DNA from: Holosporales bacterium
GTDB lineage: Bacteria; Pseudomonadota; Alphaproteobacteria; RUG11792
Direction of reading: 5' to 3'
Length of the DNA: 6,010 bases
Assembly (NCBI GenBank): GCA_031267075.1
Contig: JAIRZU010000042.1
Coordinates: 1-6,010 of the forward strand
Position 1 is the stretch's first letter; each line of letters opens with the position of its first letter. The notes below the pieces were generated by a model, which was not told the DNA's origin, made no database searches, and saw only the letters and a program-made list of their open reading frames with translations. A program made the translations under genes and the position numbers. Shown piece by piece: positions 1-6,010 of the stretch.

Positions 1-54
1 AAACGCATTTTTAGTGCTACTTACACAACGACCTCTCTCCGCAAACAGAACCCA

Positions 55-66
55 TTTTAGCTAAAA
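55..66. repeat. Perfect 12-bp palindrome in the leader
   Basis: TTTTAGCTAAAA is an exact self-complementary sequence upstream of the putative promoter of the large gene. It could be an operator half-site pair or chance in an A+T-rich stretch; the symmetry does not extend into the flanks. Nothing else in positions 1-110 looks like a gene or RNA gene to me. Confidence 0.3.
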
Positions 67-110
67 CTGATCCCATGCTAAAGATACGACTTATACACTT
101 ATATTATGGG

Positions 111-139
111 TTGACTACGTTCAAGTATGCTGATAAGAT
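111..139 (+). promoter_or_regulatory. Putative sigma-70 promoter of the large secreted-protein gene
   Basis: A TTGACT box (111-116) is followed after 17 bases by TAAGAT (134-139). These match the TTGACA and TATAAT consensus at five and four of six positions with ideal spacing. It would give a leader of about 60-65 nt before the ATG at 209. A second A+T-rich stretch, TTATATTAT around 99-107, could be an alternative -10 box but has no clear -35 partner. This is motif reading only; no transcript evidence is available. Confidence 0.45.
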
Positions 140-153
140 GGGCGCAGCAAAGC

Positions 154-173
154 CCAACAACGCGACGTGTTGG
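154..173 (+). promoter_or_regulatory. Small inverted repeat in the 5' leader
   Basis: CCAACA (154-159) and TGTTGG (168-173) can pair around an 8-nt loop in the predicted leader RNA. A second possible stem, GGGC (140-143) with GCCC (152-155), shares bases 154-155 with it, so the two would be mutually exclusive. The stems are short and may be chance. No known riboswitch or leader-peptide pattern is recognised. Confidence 0.2.
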
Positions 174-196
174 ATGTCGATAATGTATATACTGAC

Positions 197-202
197 AAGG
201 AG
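197..202 (+). promoter_or_regulatory. Ribosome binding site deciding the ATG at 209
   Basis: AAGGAG lies 6 bases before the ATG at 209-211. It directly abuts an ATG at 203-205 and lies downstream of a GTG at 167. The spacing therefore selects 209, which also places the signal peptide exactly at the N-terminus. Confidence 0.75.
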
Positions 203-208
203 ATGGTT

Positions 209-3200
209 ATGAATAAGAGAGCGATTGTATTACTTGCTGCCCTGGTGGTAGTAGCAAACCCTGCGGTGGTTGAGGGGGGGAGGAGGGCGGTTACAGCTTC
301 TCCGCCAGGTGGGGGAGCCGCGACGAGCAAAGTCCCTGACCTGAATAAGATGAGCCCAGAGGACCTGCGTGCGGTCCCCCTAGATCAGCTGTTGGGGCTG
401 GGCCTAGGAGATGGCTTGGGGCATGGGGAGGGGCAATACGGGAAGCCCGAGACCAGCCACCAATTCGTGCCTCCAGTTCCCGCACAAAGCAAAGGACGCC
501 GGATTGGGGCAGGTGACGTAATCGTGTCGGTTCGCGAATCCACCAACGTACTCGGTGGTCGAGTGTACGTCGTTCAACACTGCCCAGCACCAGAAAGGCA
601 GGAGGCTAGAATGTCGCGCGACAGACCAGTCTTGAAAAGCGGACCGTCGACAGTTGGTACCGATATAAGGAAACAGCAACAAGCGTGGGATGCAGATAAT
701 AGGCGCCTGCAACGAGAGGCAGGTGTAGTGAACGGGTACAACGACCTGGCGCGGGCGCTGGATATGGAGCTCGGGCGGTGGCTGCGTGAAGCAAGATTAA
801 GCTATCCCGATATATCCCACATACGTATGGACGTCATATTTGGAGGTGCACCAGCACCAACCGATAGTACATTCACCGACGTCAGTAACACTTCGCTCGA
901 GAATGGAAACGTATCCGTAGGGGCAATGAAAGGATTGACCGGGCTGCACAGCGCGCAGGCACAGTGCGCATACTATCCAAAGTATATGGGAGTGAACTTT
1001 TGGAGGGGAATGCGAGATGTTAGTGCAGACGATATCATGGCGGCCATGCGCAGGGGATCCGCTGTAGCCATGGCGTATCCTTACCTGTTCAAACAGTGCA
1101 TGAGCCAGTTCGAATACAGCAACCCAGACCACTCCCCAGGAGCTCGGTTCGCTATCCTAGAACTCTGCACACATAGACTGCATTTGGCTGTCCTACGAGA
1201 CATTGATGCGAAACTTGCCCCACTCGCGCATGGACGACTCGATCCGTGCACAATGATGCAGGAGCAACTTGGATCAACTATGCCCATATACAGCTTAGAA
1301 ACCGATCCAGATCAACAAGCCCCGCAAAAAGTAAACACCTACGGCTTCGAAAAAGCAGAAGTAGCGTTGGTCATGACTCCCTCTATGTTAGCCAGGCTCA
1401 GTGATACTCGCCTCGAACTCCGCCTTGGGCAAGATGTAATCCAAAACCAACAGCAGCTGGTAAATGCCGTCACGGAAGGAGTAATGCGCATGGCAGGAGT
1501 CGATGCGAACTACGCACAGCTATATGCGACAATAGAAGGCAATATCACGCTGATAGCCAGTGGAAATGAGCCGCGCCTAATGGGGCTGATAGCGAATGCC
1601 GTCGGCAACGTTACCCCATTCACCACCATCGGAGCAGTCGCAAGGGCAATAGCACACGTACTAGCAGAGAACGTGGCAGCCGTACGCGATGCAGTAGCCA
1701 ATCGATACGACCACAGTAGCAGCACGTGGGAACGGAAAGATGGCCATGTAAGCCTACTAGACGACCTTGCTGCCTGCCTCATATATGACCTCAGCGGCGC
1801 CAGAACCGCACGGCTAAATAACCTTACGACAGAAGGTTTTGCAGCACAGCTCAGACTCCGCGGTGAATACCAGAGAAGTGGAGGGCATGCGCACTACACA
1901 GACCCTGTACGAATCCTCCTAGATGCAAAATCGTCACCGCTCTCCCCCCGAGAACGGCAGTGGCTAGTTGAAAATGCAAATGCCATTTTGGAAATATGCG
2001 GCGACGAGTTCGGGAGAGAGCCACTCACCACGATGATAGTAGACCTTTGCACAGCGATCGACCCAGAAGTAGAACCGGAAATCGAGAGAGCAGCCCGGCA
2101 AGCCCTGGCGTACTGCGTTCGTATAATGAGAGCTTACGAACTTGGCATCCACCCCACTGCGGCAGCAGCACTGAGAGGTCTGGTGATAAAGGCCGCCCCA
2201 GATGTGCAGGAGGGGCTAGGGAAACGAGTAGGCGGGATAATGGATGTATTCAAAGCGGCAGTCCCGAACCAGATATCACCTGAAGCGGCTGAGCGACTGA
2301 GCATAGACGTCCAAGCTGCATTCTTTGCAGGGCCAAACGTGCACCAAGTTCTCCCACTAAGCACAATCAACCCGCTACGCTGGGATCTCTGGACTATCGA
2401 ATACCTCATGAGACTGATATCGAATGAGGCCAGACAGGATATACAAATAACGCGTGCAATGAACAGCGTGACCGGAGGGCCTCCCCAAGAGCAACTCATA
2501 CTCATACACGCAGCACTTGCCGGTGCTCACATGCAAGTTACATCAGGCACACTTATACCGACAGAAGCAGAGAGGGCCAACCATGGAGCCCGCGAGAATG
2601 CGGCAGCCGCACTACAGCGACCAATCACGCTAGAGGGCCTACGCACGGCAGAAAGGGCAGTCGAGAATGGGCTCCAAATGACCCCGGGGACGATAAGGAA
2701 TAAGCTGCAAGCAACAGAAGGAACCGCAGCAATCGAGCTATACTTCCAACTCGCCGAATTCGTCGCGAAGTACATCAAAGGGATGAGGAACCCCAGCGCA
2801 TTCCCAAGGCTGGCCCCACCAGTGGCTCAGAACGTGCACTTCATGAAGGTGAGCCAACAGGACATTGAGGCAGGTATCATGCAAATGGTCATGGGAATGA
2901 ACCTCGAAGGCGGCGGTACACCCAGGAGCGTCCTAAAGGAGGCCCAGGACAGGCAGCAAGCAGCGCAACAGAGCAAACGGCAGGCAAGGCTGGCCAGCCC
3001 GGCCCCAGCAGGTAGTAGTGAGGGCCAAGCCACAGCAGGTGTTGGAGGAGAGGCAGCGCCAGGAGCCAATGGACAAGCCGACCAGAGCAGCCCCGCACCA
3101 GAGCAGATTGATACCGAAGAGACCTCACAAGCACATGAAGAGAGTGACGACACTGTAGAAGAGGGCGGGCCAGCAGCCGGGGCAGCTGATAGTGGCAAAG

Positions 3201-4099
3201 AAACGGCCGGGCCAGCAGCTGGAGTACAGCTAAGAGGAGCGTCTCGTGCAGTTCTGCAACAACCCGATGAAATTAGCGCTATCGGGGATGAGAGCGAGTA
3301 CGCAAAAAACGTCGTAAGTGCGAGTAAACAGGCACCGATGAGACTGGCTAGCCTAACATTAGACTTAGCATTAGACCCGAGGAATCCCAACCCAACCAGA
3401 CCCGTGGAGTGGTTCATGAAGATGGGGGGTATGATAAGAGCGAAGGAGAGCGACTCCATGGACTCGCTGCGTCAAACGACGGCCAACGCATTACGACGGC
3501 TAACGGAGTACCTAGACAGATTGAAACCTGAAGACCCCAACAAACAGCGAGTGGGGAACTCTGTACAAACCATACAGGCCGCTATGGCAAAAGATACAGT
3601 AGCCGTAGCAAAAGCTATGCTGATGCCGCTTATGCAAGAAGAAGCGACAGGGCAGGCACCACAAGCAGAAGCACCAGCGAGCAGCAGCCTGGCGGGAGAT
3701 CCAGAGACGGACATAACCCCGGATGACATAGGTGTATATCGAGGCGACGACCCAGAGACGGACATAACCCCGGATGGCATAGGTGTATATCGAGGCAGCA
3801 ACCAGGGGCAGCAAGCACCAGCGAGCAACAGCCTGGAGGGAGATCCGGAGACGGACATAACCCCGGATGGCATAGGTGTATATGGAGGCAACAACCAGGG
3901 GCAGCAAGCACCAGCGAGCAACAGCCTGGCGGGAGATCCAGGGACGGACATAACCCCGGATGACATAGGTGTATATGAAGACAACGACCCAGAGACGGAC
4001 ATAACCCCGGATGACATAGGTGTTTATGAAGACAACGACCCAGAGACGGACATAACCCCGGATGAAATAGGTGTATATCGAGGCAACAACCAGGGGTAG
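209..4099 (+). CDS. Large secreted or surface protein with C-terminal tandem repeats, family unrecognised
   Basis: This 1296-residue protein starts at the ATG at 209. Residues 1 to about 23 form a Sec-type signal peptide: a basic MNKR, then a hydrophobic AIVLLAALVVVANPAVV core. No later membrane segment is evident, so export to the periplasm, outer membrane or outside is inferred. Residues about 24-105 are Gly/Pro-rich with a GLGLGDGLGHGEG stretch. The body to about residue 905 is largely helical and holds all nine cysteines (about 125, 253, 297, 320, 347, 523, 597, 614, 636), possibly disulfide-bonded. Residues about 908-1015 are a low-complexity, glutamate-rich linker of Gln, Ala, Gly and Pro. 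A helical segment (about 1025-1148) follows, then an acidic tandem array from 1164 to the end. I recognise no catalytic motif and no family. The gene stands alone on this strand, converging on the der/HD pair. A role at the host interface is inferred from export plus repeats, as for tandem-repeat proteins of Anaplasmataceae. The body does not resemble VirB6 or the Msp2/OmpA types. Confidence 0.88.
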   Translation: MNKRAIVLLAALVVVANPAVVEGGRRAVTASPPGGGAATSKVPDLNKMSPEDLRAVPLDQLLGLGLGDGLGHGEGQYGKPETSHQFVPPVPAQSKGRRIGAGDVIVSVRESTNVLGGRVYVVQHCPAPERQEARMSRDRPVLKSGPSTVGTDIRKQQQAWDADNRRLQREAGVVNGYNDLARALDMELGRWLREARLSYPDISHIRMDVIFGGAPAPTDSTFTDVSNTSLENGNVSVGAMKGLTGLHSAQAQCAYYPKYMGVNFWRGMRDVSADDIMAAMRRGSAVAMAYPYLFKQCMSQFEYSNPDHSPGARFAILELCTHRLHLAVLRDIDAKLAPLAHGRLDPCTMMQEQLGSTMPIYSLETDPDQQAPQKVNTYGFEKAEVALVMTPSMLARLSDTRLELRLGQDVIQNQQQLVNAVTEGVMRMAGVDANYAQLYATIEGNITLIASGNEPRLMGLIANAVGNVTPFTTIGAVARAIAHVLAENVAAVRDAVANRYDHSSSTWERKDGHVSLLDDLAACLIYDLSGARTARLNNLTTEGFAAQLRLRGEYQRSGGHAHYTDPVRILLDAKSSPLSPRERQWLVENANAILEICGDEFGREPLTTMIVDLCTAIDPEVEPEIERAARQALAYCVRIMRAYELGIHPTAAAALRGLVIKAAPDVQEGLGKRVGGIMDVFKAAVPNQISPEAAERLSIDVQAAFFAGPNVHQVLPLSTINPLRWDLWTIEYLMRLISNEARQDIQITRAMNSVTGGPPQEQLILIHAALAGAHMQVTSGTLIPTEAERANHGARENAAAALQRPITLEGLRTAERAVENGLQMTPGTIRNKLQATEGTAAIELYFQLAEFVAKYIKGMRNPSAFPRLAPPVAQNVHFMKVSQQDIEAGIMQMVMGMNLEGGGTPRSVLKEAQDRQQAAQQSKRQARLASPAPAGSSEGQATAGVGGEAAPGANGQADQSSPAPEQIDTEETSQAHEESDDTVEEGGPAAGAADSGKETAGPAAGVQLRGASRAVLQQPDEISAIGDESEYAKNVVSASKQAPMRLASLTLDLALDPRNPNPTRPVEWFMKMGGMIRAKESDSMDSLRQTTANALRRLTEYLDRLKPEDPNKQRVGNSVQTIQAAMAKDTVAVAKAMLMPLMQEEATGQAPQAEAPASSSLAGDPETDITPDDIGVYRGDDPETDITPDGIGVYRGSNQGQQAPASNSLEGDPETDITPDGIGVYGGNNQGQQAPASNSLAGDPGTDITPDDIGVYEDNDPETDITPDDIGVYEDNDPETDITPDEIGVYRGNNQG
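3698..4096 (+). repeat. In-frame tandem repeat array of 51-nt and 93-nt units, six core copies
   Basis: Six copies of a 16-residue core, DPETDITPDxIGVYxx, begin at 3698, 3749, 3842, 3935, 3986 and 4037. Copies 1, 4 and 5 are followed by a single linker residue, giving 51-nt periods. Copies 2 and 3 carry an additional 14-residue spacer (NQGQQAPASNSLxG), giving 93-nt periods. A 20-nt core, GACGGACATAACCCCGGATG, is invariant in all six. The two 93-nt units differ at only five bases. Variable positions are residue 10 (D, G or E) and the two residues after the tyrosine (RG, GG or ED). All periods are multiples of three, so gain or loss of units keeps the frame. The array is acidic, with one tyrosine per copy. 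Confidence 0.95.
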
Positions 4100-4148
4100 C
4101 AAACACCAGATGCAAGTAGCAGCAACCCGGGGCAGTCAACGAACACGT

Positions 4149-4172
4149 GGAGGAAGGTACAAACCTTCCTCC
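4149..4172. terminator. Stem-loop between convergent genes, possible bidirectional terminator
   Basis: GGAGGAAGGT (4149-4158) and ACCTTCCTCC (4163-4172) form a perfect 10-bp stem with a 4-nt ACAA loop. It lies 49 nt past the stop of the large gene and 32 nt past the stop of the HD gene on the opposite strand. Neither side has a T-run: the plus side continues with a C/T-rich tract. It is therefore not a canonical intrinsic terminator, but could end transcription or protect the 3' ends of both transcripts. Confidence 0.5.
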
Positions 4173-4204
4173 TCCGCCTCTCTCCCCTAGATACCTGGGC
4201 GAAG

Positions 4205-5077
4205 CTATTCTACTCCGAGGATTTCGTATACATCCATTCCAGTTAGAGAGTCGAATTTCGATTTGATGGCGTTTAGGGTTGCGATGTAATCATCAGACAG
4301 TTTCGAACGCGGTACACCTGTCGAGAAATACCAATCGAATTTTGAATCTAACGTCATGTATCCGCTGATGCCAGACACCTTATCACAAAGCTGAATGAGG
4401 TCCACATAGTCCGTTCTCACAACGCCCTGGAGGATGTTGTATACTGTCTCCGCCTCAGCTCTGTCTCCACGGCAGTACTGCAGTATATGATCAATGCTGT
4501 GAAAATCCGGGAATGAATGCGATATGCAAATCTCCGCGATATCGATGACCTCACTTTTCAGTAGGTCGTAGCCGAGCCGAGGATGCTTATAAATATCGAT
4601 TACAAACCCTCCACAATCAGTTTCTTGCTGCGTCGATCCGGTGCTCGAATGCTCATGTACCCCTCTGTACACTCCGCTTCTGTGCTCCGTGTCTCCTAGC
4701 AATAACTCTGATTCTGAAGGTTTGGTTTGGGATCGGTTTGCATCTATATGGAACTTACCGACATCATGCATCAGTCCATAGCAATACGATTTTTCAGGAT
4801 CCAGAATATTCGTAGCTTTTGCTAAGAGTCTGGCCGCTTCTGCAACTGTGATGGAGTGCTTGTAGCTAGCTACGTGACGCGGGTTCTTAGTATATGTATT
4901 TGGAATAGACCCCATTCCTCGACCTTCACAATCAGTTTCTTGCTGCGTCGATCCGGTGCTCGAATGCTCATGTACGTCTCTGTACACTCCGCTTCTGCGC
5001 TCCGTGTCTCCTAGCAATAATCCTGATTGTGGAGGTTTTGAAAGGAGTCTGATGTATTTATCTAGCAGCGTCTCCAC
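4205..5077 (-). CDS. HD-domain (HDIG-like) phosphohydrolase family protein carrying two palindromic-element insertions
   Basis: The 290-residue reading frame has HD-superfamily hallmarks: H74 in KHSITVAEAARLLAKA, the dyad H104-D105 in MHDVGK, H165 in KHPRLGYDLL, H187 in ICISHSF and D232 in LCDKVS. These are the expected metal ligands of HD phosphohydrolases, which act on phosphoester substrates such as nucleotides. The actual substrate cannot be read from the sequence. A cytoplasmic location is inferred, as there is no signal peptide or membrane segment. Residues about 14-51 and 119-156 are two near-identical insertions; the second splits the HD domain between the dyad and H165. Without them the protein would be about 215-220 residues. 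The start is uncertain. GTG at 5077 lies three bases after the der TAG, with AGGAGG overlapping it. A CTG at 5068 would sit 8 bases after that AGGAGG. The first internal ATG (M55) would exclude the first repeat copy. Co-transcription with der is very likely. Confidence 0.85.
   Translation of the reverse strand: METLLDKYIRLLSKPPQSGLLLGDTERRSGVYRDVHEHSSTGSTQQETDCEGRGMGSIPNTYTKNPRHVASYKHSITVAEAARLLAKATNILDPEKSYCYGLMHDVGKFHIDANRSQTKPSESELLLGDTEHRSGVYRGVHEHSSTGSTQQETDCGGFVIDIYKHPRLGYDLLKSEVIDIAEICISHSFPDFHSIDHILQYCRGDRAEAETVYNILQGVVRTDYVDLIQLCDKVSGISGYMTLDSKFDWYFSTGVPRSKLSDDYIATLNAIKSKFDSLTGMDVYEILGVE
4612..4723 (-). repeat. Palindromic element copy A, inside the HD domain
   Basis: This 112-bp stretch aligns without gaps with 4927-5038, with seven mismatches (about 94% identity). 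Its ends, CACAATCAG (4612-4620) and CTGATTCTG (4708-4716), are inverted repeats with one mismatch. The centre carries TGTAC and GTACA arms in the sister copy, whereas here the left arm continues TGTACCCCTCTGTACA. It is translated in frame as a segment containing LLLGDTEHRSGVYRGVHEHS followed by STGSTQQETDC. It lies between HDVGK and the KHPRLGY motif, a loop position where an insertion could be tolerated. Confidence 0.8.
4927..5038 (-). repeat. Palindromic element copy B, at the HD protein N-terminus
   Basis: Its ends are an exact 9-bp inverted repeat, CACAATCAG (4927-4935) and CTGATTGTG (5023-5031). Pairing extends outward as CCT (4923-4925) with AGG (5033-5035) after one G-T position. Further inward TTGCT (4940-4944) pairs with AGCAA (5013-5017). 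The centre is TGTACGTCTCTGTACA, with 5-bp arms around a 6-nt loop. The whole can fold as a long imperfect hairpin. It is in the same orientation as copy A, offset by 315 bp, and translates in the same frame. It is kept in frame only if the HD protein starts at the GTG or CTG near 5070. Confidence 0.8.
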
Positions 5078-5082
5078 CTCCT
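5077..5082 (-). promoter_or_regulatory. Shine-Dalgarno overlapping the der stop codon
   Basis: Read on the minus strand, AGGAGG spans the last two bases of the der TAG stop and the first G of the putative GTG start of the HD gene. It is too close to serve that GTG in the usual way. It is about 8 bases from a CTG at 5068-5066, so either translational coupling at the GTG or a rare CTG start is possible. Confidence 0.4.
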
Positions 5083-6010
5083 ACCTGCCACTCACTCTCT
5101 TCTGATTCTTGAAGATTATCCTGGTTACGACGTCGCCCATCTCGAAGTGATTTTTCAGATTGTTGATCACAAACCTCTTCTGGTCATTCCTCATGTTCTC
5201 GCTATTGGAAACGAAAATCAGAAACGTTGGAGGGGAGGCGCGGACCTGAGTAATGTACTTCAGGCTGAACCTAGATCCGCCACTCTGCAGCACTCCAGCA
5301 TCGCGAATCGAGTGGAGCCAGGAGTTTAAATCAGAAGTCTTGATTTTGCGGCAGCGCTTGTGGTATGATGATAGCATCAGTTTCATCAGCCTGTCTATGT
5401 TTTTGTTTAGCAGTGCTGAGACGAACAGATACGGCACCTCCTTCAGCTGCGAGAAACTCATCATGAAGTTCCTCTTCAGAAACTCTGGAGTGTCGTTGAA
5501 ATCGAATGGCGTGAGGTCGCACTTATTGAAAGCTATAATAATGGCCTTGCCTTCCTTCACGACGTCCGCAGCGATCTTGAGGTCGTAGCTCTCGATCTCA
5601 CCACAGATCAAGGATGAGGCATCTATCACAAGGATAACGACATCTGCGCTCTTATAAGCATTCCTGCAATTCGAGGTGGTTATCATCTCAAGCGTATCTG
5701 TGATCCTAGATTTGCGACGCAGCCCAGGAGTGTCGATAATCACGACCTGCTGCCCACGGAAGTTAAACTCCAAGCTGGCACTCTCACGAGTAAGCCCAGC
5801 ATAGTCTCCAACGCAGCGCTTGTAGCTACCAATGATAGAGTTGACCATAGCAGACTTGCCAACATTCGGCCTTCCTACAATCGCAAGCTTTATGGCGGTT
5901 TCATCAGGAGCAGGAGTAGCCGAGTCGTCAGTCTCTGAAGCCACCGGAAGAAGGCCGTGAATGGATTCGAGTAATTCATCGATATGAGTTCCATGCTCCG
6001 CTGAGATCTT
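5081..6010 (-). CDS. der: Der (EngA) ribosome-assembly GTPase, C-terminal two thirds; 5' end beyond the window
   Basis: Der is a tandem-domain GTPase that binds and helps mature the 50S ribosomal subunit. The frame is open to the right edge. The first visible residues (ISAEHGTHIDELLESI) match the G5 motif and last helix of the first GTPase domain, so roughly the first 150-170 residues lie outside. In the 309 visible residues there is a short acidic linker, then the complete second GTPase domain: G1 GRPNVGKS (about 46-53), G2 within GLTRES, G3 DTPGLRRK, G4 NKCD (about 162-165), G5 SAL (about 198-200). The C-terminal KH-like domain follows (KYITQVRASPPTFLIFV to FKNQKRVSGR). The GTG at 5944 is an internal valine, not a start. 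The C-terminus lacks the long basic tail of enterobacterial Der. The stop is followed after three bases by the HD gene, in the same frame. Confidence 0.95.
   Translation of the reverse strand, partial: KISAEHGTHIDELLESIHGLLPVASETDDSATPAPDETAIKLAIVGRPNVGKSAMVNSIIGSYKRCVGDYAGLTRESASLEFNFRGQQVVIIDTPGLRRKSRITDTLEMITTSNCRNAYKSADVVILVIDASSLICGEIESYDLKIAADVVKEGKAIIIAFNKCDLTPFDFNDTPEFLKRNFMMSFSQLKEVPYLFVSALLNKNIDRLMKLMLSSYHKRCRKIKTSDLNSWLHSIRDAGVLQSGGSRFSLKYITQVRASPPTFLIFVSNSENMRNDQKRFVINNLKNHFEMGDVVTRIIFKNQKRVSGR

Noticed and set aside
1..110. tRNA, small RNA or end of another gene
   Set aside because: I see no cloverleaf, no supported reading frame and no terminator; only the 12-bp palindrome stands out.
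167..208. GTG at 167 or ATG at 203 as start of the large gene
   Set aside because: The GTG lacks a Shine-Dalgarno sequence and would put charged residues before the signal peptide. The ATG at 203 abuts AAGGAG with no spacer. ATG 209 has ideal spacing and exposes the signal peptide.
3698..4096. CRISPR-like array
   Set aside because: The repeats are adjacent, in frame within a large coding sequence, and the spacers are themselves repeated, so this is a coding tandem repeat.
2827..4139. Several long minus-strand open frames opposite the linker and repeat array (up to 210 codons), some with repeated peptides
   Set aside because: They mirror the plus-strand gene. Repeats with periods divisible by three and biased codons keep antisense frames free of stops. 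None has a convincing ribosome binding site or protein-like composition.
4612..5038. Insertion sequence or MITE with target-site duplication
   Set aside because: There is no transposase in the window and I could not define clear target-site duplications. The element is translated in frame, so a protein-coding palindromic element fits better.
5942..5944. GTG as a start for der
   Set aside because: The frame stays open upstream to the window edge and encodes the end of the first GTPase domain, so this is an internal valine.

Overview
The window probably comes from an obligate intracellular alphaproteobacterium of the order Rickettsiales, most likely an Anaplasma of the A. marginale type. This is inference. 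It rests on the roughly balanced base composition, the style of the tandem-repeat surface or secreted protein, and the short palindromic repeats inserted in frame in a housekeeping-type gene. No rRNA or species-diagnostic gene is present to prove it.

Layout. Positions 1-208 are a leader without a gene, holding a plausible sigma-70 promoter and small inverted repeats. Positions 209-4099 (+) encode one very large protein of 1296 residues that I cannot assign to a family. It has a Sec-type signal peptide, a long mostly helical body containing all nine cysteines, a disordered Ala/Gly/Pro/Glu-rich linker, and an acidic C-terminal array of six near-identical repeats, each with one tyrosine. Positions 4100-4204 are a short convergent intergenic region with a perfect 10-bp stem-loop.

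On the minus strand, der (engA) enters from the right edge (its 5' part lies beyond 6010) and ends at 5081. An HD-domain phosphohydrolase-like gene (5077-4205) follows immediately in the same reading frame. The two look like an operon that converges on the large plus-strand gene. Der is a ribosome-assembly GTPase; the HD protein's substrate is unknown.

The most notable structure is a pair of ~112-bp imperfect palindromes, about 94% identical, lying in frame in the HD gene. One copy is at the N-terminus; the other lies inside the HD domain between the HD dyad and the next conserved histidine. They behave like the protein-coding palindromic elements known from Rickettsia and Wolbachia, but I do not recognise this family. 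The second notable region is the tandem array of the large protein, whose stop codon appears to be a CAG-to-TAG change inside a repeat spacer.
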